Below, piece by piece: positions 25,216-34,023 of a stretch of DNA of 64,000 nt. Numbering within the stretch: the first letter of the stretch is position 1; each line of letters starts with the position of its first letter. A program made the position numbers and the translations under genes. This stretch comes from RGIG3178 sp942492795 (lineage in GTDB: Bacteria; Bacillota; Clostridia; Christensenellales; QAND01), in assembly GCA_942492795.1 (NCBI GenBank), contig OW818639.1:1240001-1304000 (forward strand). Reading direction: 5' to 3'. Under the pieces are notes generated by a model that worked only from the letters and a program-made list of their open reading frames with translations, searched no databases and was not told the origin of the DNA.

Positions 25216-25252
25216 ACGAAAAAAAGCTCCCAAATTATTGGGAGCTTTTTTG
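25216..25252. terminator. Bidirectional terminator after nadC
   Basis: AAAAAGCTCCC/GGGAGCTTTTTT with a short AT loop; serves nadC (plus) and the P-type ATPase (minus). Confidence 0.9.
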
Positions 25253-25280
25253 TTAATCCAAAGGACAGATACATTGCTGC

Positions 25281-27821
25281 TTAATGCCCGTTTCCGTTGT
25301 GCAGGCGGTGCCTGTTGGCGATTGCTTTGGCGATCTCAACGATCAAAAGGAGACTGAATGCGAAACCGATGACCATCAGCCATTCGCTTATAGCCAGCGG
25401 CACCAGTCCCAGAACGGTTCGAAGTCCCGGGATCAGGAAAGCTATCAGTATGGTCGCAATCCCCAAAGCAACGGACCAGATCAGCGGTTTGTTGGCGGAT
25501 AGTTTGTTCATGCGGTGAAGCGGCAGCCGCAAGCTTCTGTAAGCGAAGATGTATATCATCGAATTGATCGCCAGCGTCGCAAAAACGATGCTGCGGCCTT
25601 CGGCAATGTTTTGATGGACCGAAAACAAATGATTGAATGCCAGCAGCGAGAAGACCGCGCTCGATATGCTGATCACGCAGATGAGGATAAAGCCCATCCT
25701 CGATAGGATCGGGTCCTTAAGCGGCTTCGGCTTTTCATCCATGATGCCCTTTTCGCTGGGTTCAAACCCCAGAATGATATCCGCGGGACCGTCGCAGATC
25801 AGGTGGATCCAGAGGATCTGGCCGACCAGCAGCGGCACCGGCCAACGAAGGATCATCGCAACCAAAATGGTCAGCACTTCCGCGAACGAATTGGAGAGCA
25901 TATAGGCGACCACTTTTTTCACGTTTTCAAAAATGACCCTGCCTTCTTCGATGGAGGCGACAACCGTGGCAAAATCGTTGTCCAGCAGGATAAGGTCGGC
26001 GGTTTCCTTAGCCACATCGGTGGCGGATCCCACGACGACGCCGATATCCGCACGCTTGAGCGCAGGGGCATCGTTCACGCCGTCTCCGATCATCGAGGTG
26101 ATCTCTCCGTTATCATTCAGCGCATTGACGATGCGGAACTTTTGCTGTGGGCGAATTCTGGCAAACACATCGGTAACGGCGACCCGCTTTTGCAGTTCTT
26201 CATCGCTGAGCGCGTCGATTTCGTCCCCTTCAAGCGTCCGGTCGATGCCCTGCAAAATCCCGATGCTGGCGGCGATGCGTTCCGCTGTTTTGCGGTAATC
26301 TCCGGTGATCATTTTAACCTGTATACCCGCATGCTGTGCGGACTTGACAGCTTCGAGCACGTCGCTTCTGATCGGGTCTTCCACGCCGACAAGCCCTGTC
26401 CATATGAATCCCGTCCGGTCCTCGATTAAGCCTTCCGGCTTGTAAGCAAACCCCAAAAGGCGAAGGCCCTTGTCGGCCCATTCGTCAATTTCGCGAAGTT
26501 TTTGTGTCCTATCGGCTTCATCCAACTCGCACATGGACAGCACGATCTCCGGCGCACCCTTGAGGAAGTATTTCCGCGTTTCGGCAAAAGGCCCGCCGGT
26601 CACGCCCGTGATCATGAATTTCGTTTCGGAGGAGAACAATTCTTCCGCGATCCGCTCAGCCTGGTCGAAACGGATCTGCGGGTCTTCTTCTATCCGCATT
26701 TGAGCATATTGCCATAGGGCAATTTCCATCGGCCCTTCCAGATTGTTGCAGTAAATCATGTTTTCTATGGAATGGTTTTCCTCGATCAGATCGGCGGAAA
26801 CCACCCGCATCTTGCCTTCGGTCAGCGTTCCGGTCTTATCGGTGCAAATAACGGTAACGGAACCCAATGTCTCCACCGCAAGCAGCTTCTTGACAAGGCC
26901 TCTTCTTTTTAAAACCTTGCGCATTCCCAATACGAGGATGACGGTGACCGCGATCAACAGGCCTTCCGGAATGGCAGCTATCGCCAAAACGATGGCGGTT
27001 CGCACCATATCCAAAAAGCCGATGCCCATCACGAGGCCGACAGCCAATATCAAAGCGGTAAAACCGATGACGATCTTGGTCAGCAACGAGCTGAATGCCT
27101 TGATCCTGATCTGGAACGGCGTATCGTTCTCCTTCTGTGAGCTTAAGCTGGCTGCAATCTGCCCAAGTTCGGTTTTTACACCGGTCCGGTTGATCTGCAA
27201 AATGCCTCTTCCGGTGACGACGGTGGTGCCCATGTAAGCGCAATGCTTTTTGTCAGCCGGCATTTCTTCGGCGTTTAGGATATCGCGGTCTGCCTCTTCG
27301 ATTTCCAGTTTTGAAACGGGTTCGCTTTCCCCTGTCAAAATCGATTCATCCATGGCTACCCGGACGGCTTCAATCAGCGTTCCGTCTCCCGGCGCCTTTT
27401 CCCCCGCGTTGAGAATAACAAGATCGCCGGGCACCAATTCCCAGATCTCCACTTCTTCACGCTGTCCGCCCCGAAGGACGGTTGCCGTCGGGTGGATCAG
27501 GCTCTTGAGCGCAACGTACGTCCGCTGGGCCTGAAATTCCTGGAAAAAACCGAGGATCACATCGGTGACGACAACGACCATGATGATGGTAAAGTCGCTC
27601 ATTTCCCCCATGATCAGCGAGACTGCGGCGGCGACCAGGATAATGTAGATGAGCGGGCTTTTGACCTGGTTGAGTAAAAGTTTCCAAACAGAAACCTTTT
27701 GTTCTTCCGGTATGCGGTTTTCTCCAAATCTTTTACGGCGCTCTGCAACATCAGAAGGGGACAGCCCCTGATGTCCGTTGCCTTTTCGTACAGCGTCAGT
27801 CACTTGACCGGCATTGTTCAT
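25281..27821 (-). CDS. P-type cation ATPase, Ca2+ (P2) type
   Basis: 846 residues. Actuator TGES (in DESILTGESEPVSK), M4 PEGLLIAV, phosphorylation motif DKTGTLTEG, hinge MIGDGVNDAPALKRADIGV and a six-helix C-terminal cation_ATPase_C region give the SERCA/PMCA-like architecture. Ca2+ or Mn2+ export is likely for this class, but metal choice is inferred. Start at 27821 (MNNAGQVTDAV) because GGGAGGTC lies eight bases upstream; longer in-frame readings run back through the terminator of the leader. Expression appears to be controlled by that leader. Confidence 0.92.
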   Translation of the reverse strand: MNNAGQVTDAVRKGNGHQGLSPSDVAERRKRFGENRIPEEQKVSVWKLLLNQVKSPLIYIILVAAAVSLIMGEMSDFTIIMVVVVTDVILGFFQEFQAQRTYVALKSLIHPTATVLRGGQREEVEIWELVPGDLVILNAGEKAPGDGTLIEAVRVAMDESILTGESEPVSKLEIEEADRDILNAEEMPADKKHCAYMGTTVVTGRGILQINRTGVKTELGQIAASLSSQKENDTPFQIRIKAFSSLLTKIVIGFTALILAVGLVMGIGFLDMVRTAIVLAIAAIPEGLLIAVTVILVLGMRKVLKRRGLVKKLLAVETLGSVTVICTDKTGTLTEGKMRVVSADLIEENHSIENMIYCNNLEGPMEIALWQYAQMRIEEDPQIRFDQAERIAEELFSSETKFMITGVTGGPFAETRKYFLKGAPEIVLSMCELDEADRTQKLREIDEWADKGLRLLGFAYKPEGLIEDRTGFIWTGLVGVEDPIRSDVLEAVKSAQHAGIQVKMITGDYRKTAERIAASIGILQGIDRTLEGDEIDALSDEELQKRVAVTDVFARIRPQQKFRIVNALNDNGEITSMIGDGVNDAPALKRADIGVVVGSATDVAKETADLILLDNDFATVVASIEEGRVIFENVKKVVAYMLSNSFAEVLTILVAMILRWPVPLLVGQILWIHLICDGPADIILGFEPSEKGIMDEKPKPLKDPILSRMGFILICVISISSAVFSLLAFNHLFSVHQNIAEGRSIVFATLAINSMIYIFAYRSLRLPLHRMNKLSANKPLIWSVALGIATILIAFLIPGLRTVLGLVPLAISEWLMVIGFAFSLLLIVEIAKAIANRHRLHNGNGH

Positions 27822-28055
27822 GGTATGACCTCCCAAAACAAAGTAAGGATTCCCGTTCTTCGTGCACTGTCCCGCCATACCGGATGTGTGTAAAATAAAA
27901 ACACACACCGGTGGAACATCTCTGTCCCACAAATGTGTGTTAACAACATTTGTTGCCGATTGTTTCGGCCCAGCCCCACGGACCCATAAAGGTCCATCGC
28001 CTGCTCAGTTTGTACTGTATACTATGCAGTGCAAAGAAAGTTTTTTCATTCTATA
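27822..28055 (-). promoter_or_regulatory. Structured leader with attenuator before the P-type ATPase
   Basis: On the minus strand a promoter (TTGACA at 28072-28077, TATAGA at 28050-28055) opens a leader of ~220 bases. It contains an ACTG/CAGT stem, GGACC/GGGTCC (27980-27995), GCCGA/TCGGC (27955-27969) and an AACAA/TTGTT stem, then a strong terminator, then ~70 bases to the ATPase start. This is the layout of a riboswitch or other transcription attenuator. The aptamer does not match the Mn2+ (yybP-ykoY), Mg2+ (M-box) or fluoride patterns as I know them. Confidence 0.6.
27892..27940 (-). terminator. Attenuator terminator in the ATPase leader
   Basis: Outer stem ACACACA/TGTGTGT (27901-27907 with 27934-27940), inner GTGG/CCAC (27911-27914 with 27927-27930), then TTTTTATTTT on the minus strand. 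A further ACACAC just downstream (27885-27890) could pair with the TGTGTG arm as an alternative. Confidence 0.8.
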
Positions 28056-28071
28056 TCATTCCGATACATTC

Positions 28072-28077
28072 TGTCAA
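28072..28077 (-). promoter_or_regulatory. -35 of the P-type ATPase promoter
   Basis: Consensus TTGACA on the minus strand, paired with TATAGA at 28050-28055 (16-base spacer). Confidence 0.65.
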
Positions 28078-28221
28078 TAGCTAAGTAGTATTTATATGTA
28101 TGTTTTAGGCGGATGAAACACTTCCGTATTCATGTTTATGCCCGAATTGGCTGCATCATGCATTTGCATCCATACCTTTGTCGTTTAGATAAGAGACATG
28201 ACGGATCAAGCGGACAAAGAA

Positions 28222-28249
28222 AACCCCCGTCGCTAATGCGGCGGGGGTT
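28222..28249 (-). terminator. Terminator after the 160-aa membrane protein
   Basis: Stem AACCCCCGTCGC/GCGGCGGGGGTT with a short loop; minus-strand T-rich tail TTTTCTTTG. Confidence 0.8.
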
Positions 28250-28281
28250 GGTATTCAAATGAAGTGATTGAAGTGGCGGTG

Positions 28282-28764
28282 CTATTTTTTGGCGCCAGGA
28301 AGCAGTTGAAAGACGGCGTACAGGAAAACCAGCATTCCCGGCAAAAGAAAAACCTGGATTCCGCATGCTCTCCAAACCTGCTCAAACGTCATGGTTCCGC
28401 TGACGACCAGCATGATTTCCGTGATCAAAAGGTACACGAGATAAACGGCGATCGCACTGAAGGCCTTTTTCTTTCTGTTGCCAAGGAATGCGCGCTTTTG
28501 TTCGCTGGGTACGCCCCATTCGTGATATACAACGAATGCCGCAGATGCAATCGCTATGACCACGGCCGTTATCATAAGTGTCCCGGCGGGATTGAGGCAA
28601 AGCCCGAAAAACGCGGCAACGCTCAAAGCCATGATCACGGCTTTTGTGATCAGTCCGCTTCCATCGGATGCGGATACGCCAATATCCTGAACCGGTTGTG
28701 TGAATACCTGACAACGGATGCATTGCCCGATCGTTCTGCCCATGCGTATCGATTCGTTTTTCAT
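28282..28764 (-). CDS. Membrane protein of unknown function (160 aa)
   Basis: 160 residues: a short N-terminal cytosolic part with a CIRC pair (GQCIRCQVF) and then four helices (about 38-55, 58-80, 103-122, 133-155). ACAGGAGCT precedes the ATG at 28764. The upstream in-frame extension lacks a ribosome site. I recognise no family; the CxxC near the N-terminus may bind metal or be redox-active, but one pair alone proves nothing. Confidence 0.6.
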   Translation of the reverse strand: MKNESIRMGRTIGQCIRCQVFTQPVQDIGVSASDGSGLITKAVIMALSVAAFFGLCLNPAGTLMITAVVIAIASAAFVVYHEWGVPSEQKRAFLGNRKKKAFSAIAVYLVYLLITEIMLVVSGTMTFEQVWRACGIQVFLLPGMLVFLYAVFQLLPGAKK

Positions 28765-28928
28765 AGCTCCTGTCCCCCTGTTGATTCCAGTATAGCATAA
28801 AGATGCTCCAAAAACGGTGCAATACAGCAAACAGAAACAAGCCTGTACCCCAAAACTTTTCGGGTCCGTCGCGTGTTTTTCGATACACATCCATTGTGAC
28901 GCAAATTTGAAAAAAATGAAAACGCCAA

Positions 28929-28957
28929 TTGACAGCATATTGTTTTTTTGATACTGT
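28929..28957 (+). promoter_or_regulatory. Promoter of amt-glnB
   Basis: Perfect -35 TTGACA (28929-28934), 17-base spacer ending in TGA (extended -10), and TACTGT at 28952-28957. Transcription would start near 28964, upstream of a terminator. Confidence 0.7.
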
Positions 28958-28999
28958 TGGAAACAAGGCAGGGAGCATACTATAACAAAAAAGGCAATG

Positions 29000-29030
29000 G
29001 CGCCAACTATTTTTAGTTGGCGCTTTTTTT
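29000..29030 (+). terminator. Terminator inside the amt-glnB leader
   Basis: Perfect stem GCGCCAACT/AGTTGGCGC with an ATTTTT loop and T7, lying between promoter and start codon on the plus strand, so it must be passed for amt expression. Just before it, GGC-AATGGC-GCC could form a small hexaloop hairpin whose 3' side overlaps the terminator arm. Confidence 0.85.
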
Positions 29031-29072
29031 ATTTAAAAAGCCGTCAGTATTAAAAGAAAGAGGCGATATTTT

Positions 29073-30833
29073 ATGGAAACGGGAGTAATACTTGATACTA
29101 TTTGGGTAATTTTTGCCGCAGCCTTGGTCTTCTTTATGAACCTTGGATTTGCGGCGGTAGAGAGCGGTCTCGCCCGTCAAAAAAACTCGGTAAACATACT
29201 CTCCAAAAACTTCATCGTTTTTGCGGTTTCATCCCTTGGCTTTTTTATCTTGGGATGGGGACTCATGTTCGGAGACGGTAACGGGTTTATGGGCTTAAAG
29301 GGCTTGTTTATGGCAAGCGGTGCCGATAACTCTCCTGCGGCAGGCGCCGCGTACCAGGGTGTCTACTCTGCAATTTCCTGGGCGCGTGTCCCTTTTTGGG
29401 CTAAGTATTTCTTCCAGTTGGTGTTCTGCGGGACCGCCGCCACCATCGTTTCGGGAGCAGTTGCAGAACGCATCAAATATTTATCGTTTATCGTATTCTC
29501 CTTGATTCTGACCATGTTCATCTACCCGATCGTCGGGCACTGGATATGGGGCGGAGGTTTCTTGGCAAAGCTTGGCATGCTGGACTTTGCCGGCGGATCG
29601 GTGGTTCATTCGGTCGGAGGTTGGGCTGCTTTGGCCGGCGTGATCATACTCGGACCCAGGGTAGGGAAATACACGAAGGATGGCAAAATCCATCCCATTC
29701 CGGGCCACAGCATGAGCCTTGCAACGATAGGCGCATTCGTACTGTGGTTTGGCTGGTTTGGATTTAACCCCGGATCCACGATGGCTGCAGACCCAAAAGC
29801 CATTTCTCACATCTTGGTCACAACCAATACCGCGGGCATTATGGCGACGCTGACAGCTACCGCAACATCTTGGCTCACCATCGGGAAGCCGGATCTGGGG
29901 ATGTCGATCAACGGCCTTTTGGCGGGGCTTGTTGCAATCACGCCCGCTTGTGCTTATGTTAGCGTTCCAAGCTCGTTGATCATCGGCGCGGTTTCCGGTG
30001 TTGTCGTTGTGCTGTCCGTCGTGTTTTTCGACCGCAAAAAACTGGATGATCCTGTCGGTGCATTGTCCGTCCACCTCGTGCATGGAGTGCTCGGCACATT
30101 GTTCGTCGGTCTGTTTGCACAAAACGGTATTGCGGGAATCACTTCTTTGAACGGATTGTTCTTCGGCGGCGGCTTTGAATTGCTGGGCAAGCAGGCCTTG
30201 GGTGTTCTAAGCGTTGGCGCATTTGTTTTCCCGCTGACTCTGCTGGTCTGGGTGGCTTTAAAGAAAACGATGGGTATTCGCGTGTCCCTTAAAGAGGAGA
30301 TCGAAGGATTGGATATCGGCGAACATGGCAATCAGGGATATCCGGATTTCGTAACCACCGATCTGACAAGCTCAATGGAAAGAATGGACTATGAGGTTCC
30401 GGTTTCCGTTGCCGTTCACGGCACTGTGCCGATGGAACATGCTGTTCCAGTGCAGATAGTCAGAGCGCCGAAGGAAGTTAAGTTGACAAAGGTCGAGATC
30501 ATTACAAATCAGGGCATGTTCGAATCTTTGAAGAATGCCATGGATAAAATCGGTATTACGGGCATGACTGTGACGAATGTTCTTGGTTACGGCATTCAGG
30601 GAGGCCATGTGGAAAGCTATCGCGGCGTCGAATTCGAAACCCGTTTGCTTCCGAAGGTCAAAGTGGAAATTGTCGTAAGCAAGGTGCCTGTGAGAACGGT
30701 CGTTGAAACCGCCAAGAAAGTTTTGTATACAGGCAATGTCGGCGACGGCAAGATATTTGTCTACGACGTGGAGAACGTCATCAAGGTCCGCACGGGCGAA
30801 GAAGGATACGACGCTTTGCAGGACGTTGAATAG
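29073..30833 (+). CDS. Ammonium transporter fused to a P-II regulatory domain
   Basis: 586 residues. Residues 1-~405 are an Amt channel of eleven helices, with the two pore histidines in VVHSVGGWAAL and LVHGVLGTLF. After a linker of ~70 residues, residues ~475-586 are a complete GlnB/GlnK domain: KLTKVEIIT, GMTVTNVLGYGIQGGHVESYRGVEFE (T-loop), LPKVKVEIVV, GNVGDGKIFVYDVENVIKVRTGE. P-II proteins gate Amt by inserting the T-loop, so this is a channel carrying its own gate. AAAGAGGCG precedes the ATG. Regulation through the leader terminator is likely. Confidence 0.94.
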   Translation: METGVILDTIWVIFAAALVFFMNLGFAAVESGLARQKNSVNILSKNFIVFAVSSLGFFILGWGLMFGDGNGFMGLKGLFMASGADNSPAAGAAYQGVYSAISWARVPFWAKYFFQLVFCGTAATIVSGAVAERIKYLSFIVFSLILTMFIYPIVGHWIWGGGFLAKLGMLDFAGGSVVHSVGGWAALAGVIILGPRVGKYTKDGKIHPIPGHSMSLATIGAFVLWFGWFGFNPGSTMAADPKAISHILVTTNTAGIMATLTATATSWLTIGKPDLGMSINGLLAGLVAITPACAYVSVPSSLIIGAVSGVVVVLSVVFFDRKKLDDPVGALSVHLVHGVLGTLFVGLFAQNGIAGITSLNGLFFGGGFELLGKQALGVLSVGAFVFPLTLLVWVALKKTMGIRVSLKEEIEGLDIGEHGNQGYPDFVTTDLTSSMERMDYEVPVSVAVHGTVPMEHAVPVQIVRAPKEVKLTKVEIITNQGMFESLKNAMDKIGITGMTVTNVLGYGIQGGHVESYRGVEFETRLLPKVKVEIVVSKVPVRTVVETAKKVLYTGNVGDGKIFVYDVENVIKVRTGEEGYDALQDVE

Positions 30834-30901
30834 ACGCTAAACCGCGTCCTGTGCGACAGGAGGACGTTGGACGGGCTTGCGGGCGCAATAGCGGCATTGT
30901 T

Positions 30902-31990
30902 TCAGAGCATCTGCTTTAGCGAATCCACCGTCTGCCTGTCCAAAGCCTGAACCAGCGCCATCACAAGCGCCACACTTTGCGCATAGTCATCCATGTGCGC
31001 CACACCGATGTGGCTATGGATATAGCGTACCGGAATGCCGATGACAATAGACGGCACGCCCTGCCTGAACAGGTGGATGCGCCCCGCGTCCGTCCCGCCG
31101 CTTGGCATCACCTCAATCTGATAGGGAATATTGTTCTTCTGCGCCACCTCCTGAGTCAAATTACGCAGCGGTAAATGCGGGATCATGCTCGCGTCATAGA
31201 AATCGATGACGGGACCTTTGCCCAAACCGGTGCGCGTGATGGCTTCGGCATCCGTGACGTTGGGCGTATCAAACGCGATGGTCACATCCAGCACGATGGC
31301 AACGTCCGGCACAACGACCGATACACTGGTCGCCGCCCCGCGTGTCCCGACCTCCTCCTGCACGGTCAAAACGCCGTAAACGGTACCGGGATGCTTCGAT
31401 TGCGCAAGCCGCCGGAAGCACTCGACGATGATCGCGCAGCCCGCCCGGTCGTCCAGCGCCTTGCACATAAAGGATTTTTGGTTGCTGCAAAGTTCAAAGC
31501 TGCTAGCGGGGATGACGGGGTCGCCCGCACGCACCCCCGAATCTTCCGCTTCCTGTTTGCTCACAGCCCCGATATCGATGTACATGGTGTTGAGCTTCAC
31601 GGCCTGTGCCATCTCCTCTGCGGAAAGCCCGTGCGGGGCTTTTGCGCCGATTACGCCTTTGACGATGCCGTCTTGCGTCAGGATCTCCACCTTTTGATCC
31701 AGCAATACCTGGCTCCACCAGCCGCCAAGCTGCTGAAAGCGGATAAAGCCGTTGTCCGTTATCTGCGTGACCATAAAGCCGACTTCATCCTGATGCGCAA
31801 CAAGCATGATCTTCGGGTGTTCCTGCGATGTCTTGCGGCAGGCGATCAAGCTGCCGATATTGTCCGTTTCAACGGAGGTTGAAAACGGCGTCAGCAATTC
31901 GGATAACAGTTTGCGTATCGGACCTTCATACCCCGAAACGCCGGGGGTATCGGTCAGCCTCTTTATAAGTTCCAGTGAATTTGTCTGCAT
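30902..31990 (-). CDS. M42-family metallo-aminopeptidase
   Basis: 362 residues of the M42 (glutamyl aminopeptidase/endoglucanase-like, FrvX/YsdC) family. Co-catalytic metal ligands are visible: His in VAHQDEVGF, Asp in ALDDRAG, Glu pair in VQEEVGTRG, Asp in VLDVTIAFDTP and the C-terminal His in SHIGVAHMDDY. These enzymes form large tetrahedral complexes trimming peptides in the cytosol. Start MQTNSLELIKRL at 31990; MGMHAMQT at 32005 is an alternative. The M28-type gene lies ~80 bp upstream on the same strand. Confidence 0.9.
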   Translation of the reverse strand: MQTNSLELIKRLTDTPGVSGYEGPIRKLLSELLTPFSTSVETDNIGSLIACRKTSQEHPKIMLVAHQDEVGFMVTQITDNGFIRFQQLGGWWSQVLLDQKVEILTQDGIVKGVIGAKAPHGLSAEEMAQAVKLNTMYIDIGAVSKQEAEDSGVRAGDPVIPASSFELCSNQKSFMCKALDDRAGCAIIVECFRRLAQSKHPGTVYGVLTVQEEVGTRGAATSVSVVVPDVAIVLDVTIAFDTPNVTDAEAITRTGLGKGPVIDFYDASMIPHLPLRNLTQEVAQKNNIPYQIEVMPSGGTDAGRIHLFRQGVPSIVIGIPVRYIHSHIGVAHMDDYAQSVALVMALVQALDRQTVDSLKQML

Positions 31991-32070
31991 GGCATGCATT
32001 CCCATCCGTTTTTTATTTTTAAGGCTCAAATTATGCCTGATTTCCTGATATCGCGTGTATCGGGGGCGAC

Positions 32071-33321
32071 CTACGCTTCCTGCTGTGCGTCGCAATCCTC
32101 CTGCAGGATATAGTTTGTGACGATGTTGCAAACCGCCTCGACCACTTCGGGTTCGATGCGCTCCGGCGTATCGTCCATCGTATGGTAAACGTGCTGCGAG
32201 CGAAACAGCGATGTCGGCATCGCGACCAAGGAGACCGCATCAACGCCCGCTTTGGCAAACGATGCCGCGTCGGTACCGCCGCCGCCGAACGGAAAATCAC
32301 GGACAGGGACGCTGTAGCCCAATTCATTGCCAAGGCGGTGCAGTTTGCCCGCCAACGTGCGGGACAGCTTAACAAACCCGTGACTGTCGCTTTGCATCAG
32401 CGACAGATCCGAGAGCGCATACAGGCTGTCCAGGTTGATGACACTGGTCTTGACGGATTTTAGCTCCTCCTTGTGTTTTCGCACATAGCTTGCCGAACCG
32501 CGAAGGCCGATCTCTTCCCCATCCGCGCAAAGGAACACCAGCCTTGTGTGCCGAAGCGCATTGCCTTCTGCCGCACGTACGCAGAACAACCGGGACAGCT
32601 GCGTGCAGATGGTACAGCTGATAAGGTTATCGCCTGCGCCCGGCGACGATTTGTTGGAAATAAACGCATAGAGCGGAAGCAGAAACAAAGCACCCCCTAT
32701 TGTCGCGAAGCGGATCAGCGTTTCAAGACGCAGCGGCAGCGAAGCGATCATCGTCACAACGGACAAGCCGGCCAGTACCACCACAAGCAGATATGCAGCG
32801 ATTGCCAGCAACAGCCGTACGCCCGCAAGCATTTTAAAATGGGCCAGATAACCGAACACATGGGCGCTGTCGAGATGGGATACGATGAGTATCTGCCGCT
32901 TGACGGCCTGTTGCGGATCGATGGACGCCACAACGTTCATGCCCTGCGCTTTTATGAAAAACTTGTCAAACAGCGAGCCGAACGCAAAGAAGTGGATGCA
33001 CAGATACGACAGCGTCAAAACACTGACGATGCATGCGGGGATGCACAGGTATCCGCCAAGATTCAAACAGATGCCGGTCAACAAAAAGGAGATGGCGGCG
33101 ATCTTGCCCATCATCCACAGCGAATCGGGATGATGGCTAAAACCCTCCTTTGAAACTTCATGGCAGTGGGGGCGGAACTGGACAGCCAGATCCTCCGCTG
33201 CGTTCAGGCAGGCGGAAGTGCCGGTCGCCCGCGCGCCGTTGCGCTTTAAAATGCGTTTTGTTAAAGATATTGCCGATTCAACGATGTTCCGCTCCACAAA
33301 GATGCGTTCCAACCTCTGCAT
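32071..33321 (-). CDS. Membrane-embedded M28-family peptidase
   Basis: 416 residues. An N-terminal soluble segment, two helices (about 75-92 and 94-113), then the peptidase core interrupted by two more helices (about 170-195 and 205-230). Zinc-ligand positions of M28 are present: SHLDSAH, GAGDN, DGEEIGLRGS, INLDS and HVYHTMDD. A peptidase fused into a multi-helix membrane protein suggests cleavage at or near the membrane; topology is uncertain. Likely in one transcript with the M42 gene downstream. Confidence 0.82.
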   Translation of the reverse strand: MQRLERIFVERNIVESAISLTKRILKRNGARATGTSACLNAAEDLAVQFRPHCHEVSKEGFSHHPDSLWMMGKIAAISFLLTGICLNLGGYLCIPACIVSVLTLSYLCIHFFAFGSLFDKFFIKAQGMNVVASIDPQQAVKRQILIVSHLDSAHVFGYLAHFKMLAGVRLLLAIAAYLLVVVLAGLSVVTMIASLPLRLETLIRFATIGGALFLLPLYAFISNKSSPGAGDNLISCTICTQLSRLFCVRAAEGNALRHTRLVFLCADGEEIGLRGSASYVRKHKEELKSVKTSVINLDSLYALSDLSLMQSDSHGFVKLSRTLAGKLHRLGNELGYSVPVRDFPFGGGGTDAASFAKAGVDAVSLVAMPTSLFRSQHVYHTMDDTPERIEPEVVEAVCNIVTNYILQEDCDAQQEA

Positions 33322-33650
33322 AAGGGCGCCTCAATTCCCGAAAGAAAAAAACTTTCGCGCCGCTTAGTATGGCTTTGAAAAGCGTTTTGAATTCTCTGAA
33401 TTTTTTAAATAAGAGGACTTAACAAAATGAGCGATGGTGATGTTCGTGGTTTTGTCCATGAATGGCACGGGAATAAGCGTTATAAACTGGGCTTCCCCTT
33501 GAGGGGAAGCTGTCGCCGCAGGAGACTGATGAGGTGTTGTGTTTTTTGGTTTCCGTCACTAGGAAGGGTCAAGACCCTTCCCTACACTCTAACCTATTCC
33601 CATCGTAGGGAACGGTCTTGACCTTTGCGCAATTCCTCCACATAAGCAAA
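33322..33650. other. Gene-free stretch with repeat R4
   Basis: No gene. It holds one copy of repeat R4 (33489-33536), an inverted repeat GAAGGGTC/GACCCTTC near 33564-33581, and a related GTAGGGAACGGTCTTGACC at about 33605-33622. A short frame across it has no ribosome site and only reads the repeat. Confidence 0.6.
33489..33536 (+). repeat. Dispersed repeat R4, copy 1
   Basis: Two adjacent hairpins, GCTTCCCCTTGAGGGGAAGC and a GTC-CCGCAGG-GAC stem, followed by TGATGAGGTG. Copies 2 and 3 at 34959-35006 and 35455-35502 differ by a few bases; the second stem is GTCACC/GGTGAC in those. Confidence 0.85.
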
Positions 33651-33678
33651 AAAGAAAAAGCCTGCTTTCGCAGACTTT
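33651..33678 (-). terminator. Terminator after the 107-aa membrane protein
   Basis: Stem GTCTGC/GCAGGC (one wobble) flanked by AA/TT, with a GAAA loop and a T-rich tail TTTTTCTTTTTT on the minus strand. Confidence 0.75.
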
Positions 33679-33699
33679 TATCCGAACGGTCTAAACTTA

Positions 33700-34023
33700 C
33701 TACTCGACGGTCTTGTGCTCTCCAAACTCCACTTTTTGCAGCTTTTTCTGGCTCTCAAGCTCCGCGACGATATAGTCCAGCTTTTGTTCCATAACCCGAT
33801 CCTTCAGCGCACAGATCCAAATGCAGCCGATGATACACAGGAAAAACGCAACAAAGAAATAGGCGGTTTTGCTGTATCCTTTCTGTTCGGCGATGCATGC
33901 GAACCTGTAACTGATAAAGATCCAAAGCGCCAGAACGAGCAGGAACACGACGGCACACGCGATGATCGCTCCGGCAAACATGTTTGAAAACATGGAAAAG
34001 TCCCCATATTGACGGAAATACAT
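33700..34023 (-). CDS. Small membrane protein with coiled-coil tail
   Basis: 107 residues: two hydrophobic helices (about 14-38 and 50-72) separated by a short loop containing EQKGYSKTAYF, then a charged, probably coiled-coil tail (KDRVMEQKLDYIVAELESQKKLQ). AAAGGAGG precedes the ATG. The helix-loop-helix with QKGYSK resembles small proteins of unknown function common in Clostridia. Flanked on both sides by non-coding repeats. Confidence 0.65.
   Translation of the reverse strand: MYFRQYGDFSMFSNMFAGAIIACAVVFLLVLALWIFISYRFACIAEQKGYSKTAYFFVAFFLCIIGCIWICALKDRVMEQKLDYIVAELESQKKLQKVEFGEHKTVE

Noticed and set aside
27822..28055. Assignment of the ATPase leader to the yybP-ykoY (Mn2+), M-box (Mg2+) or fluoride riboswitch
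   Set aside because: The conserved loops of those classes as I know them are not present; GGCGATGG superficially recalls the fluoride aptamer but the rest does not follow.
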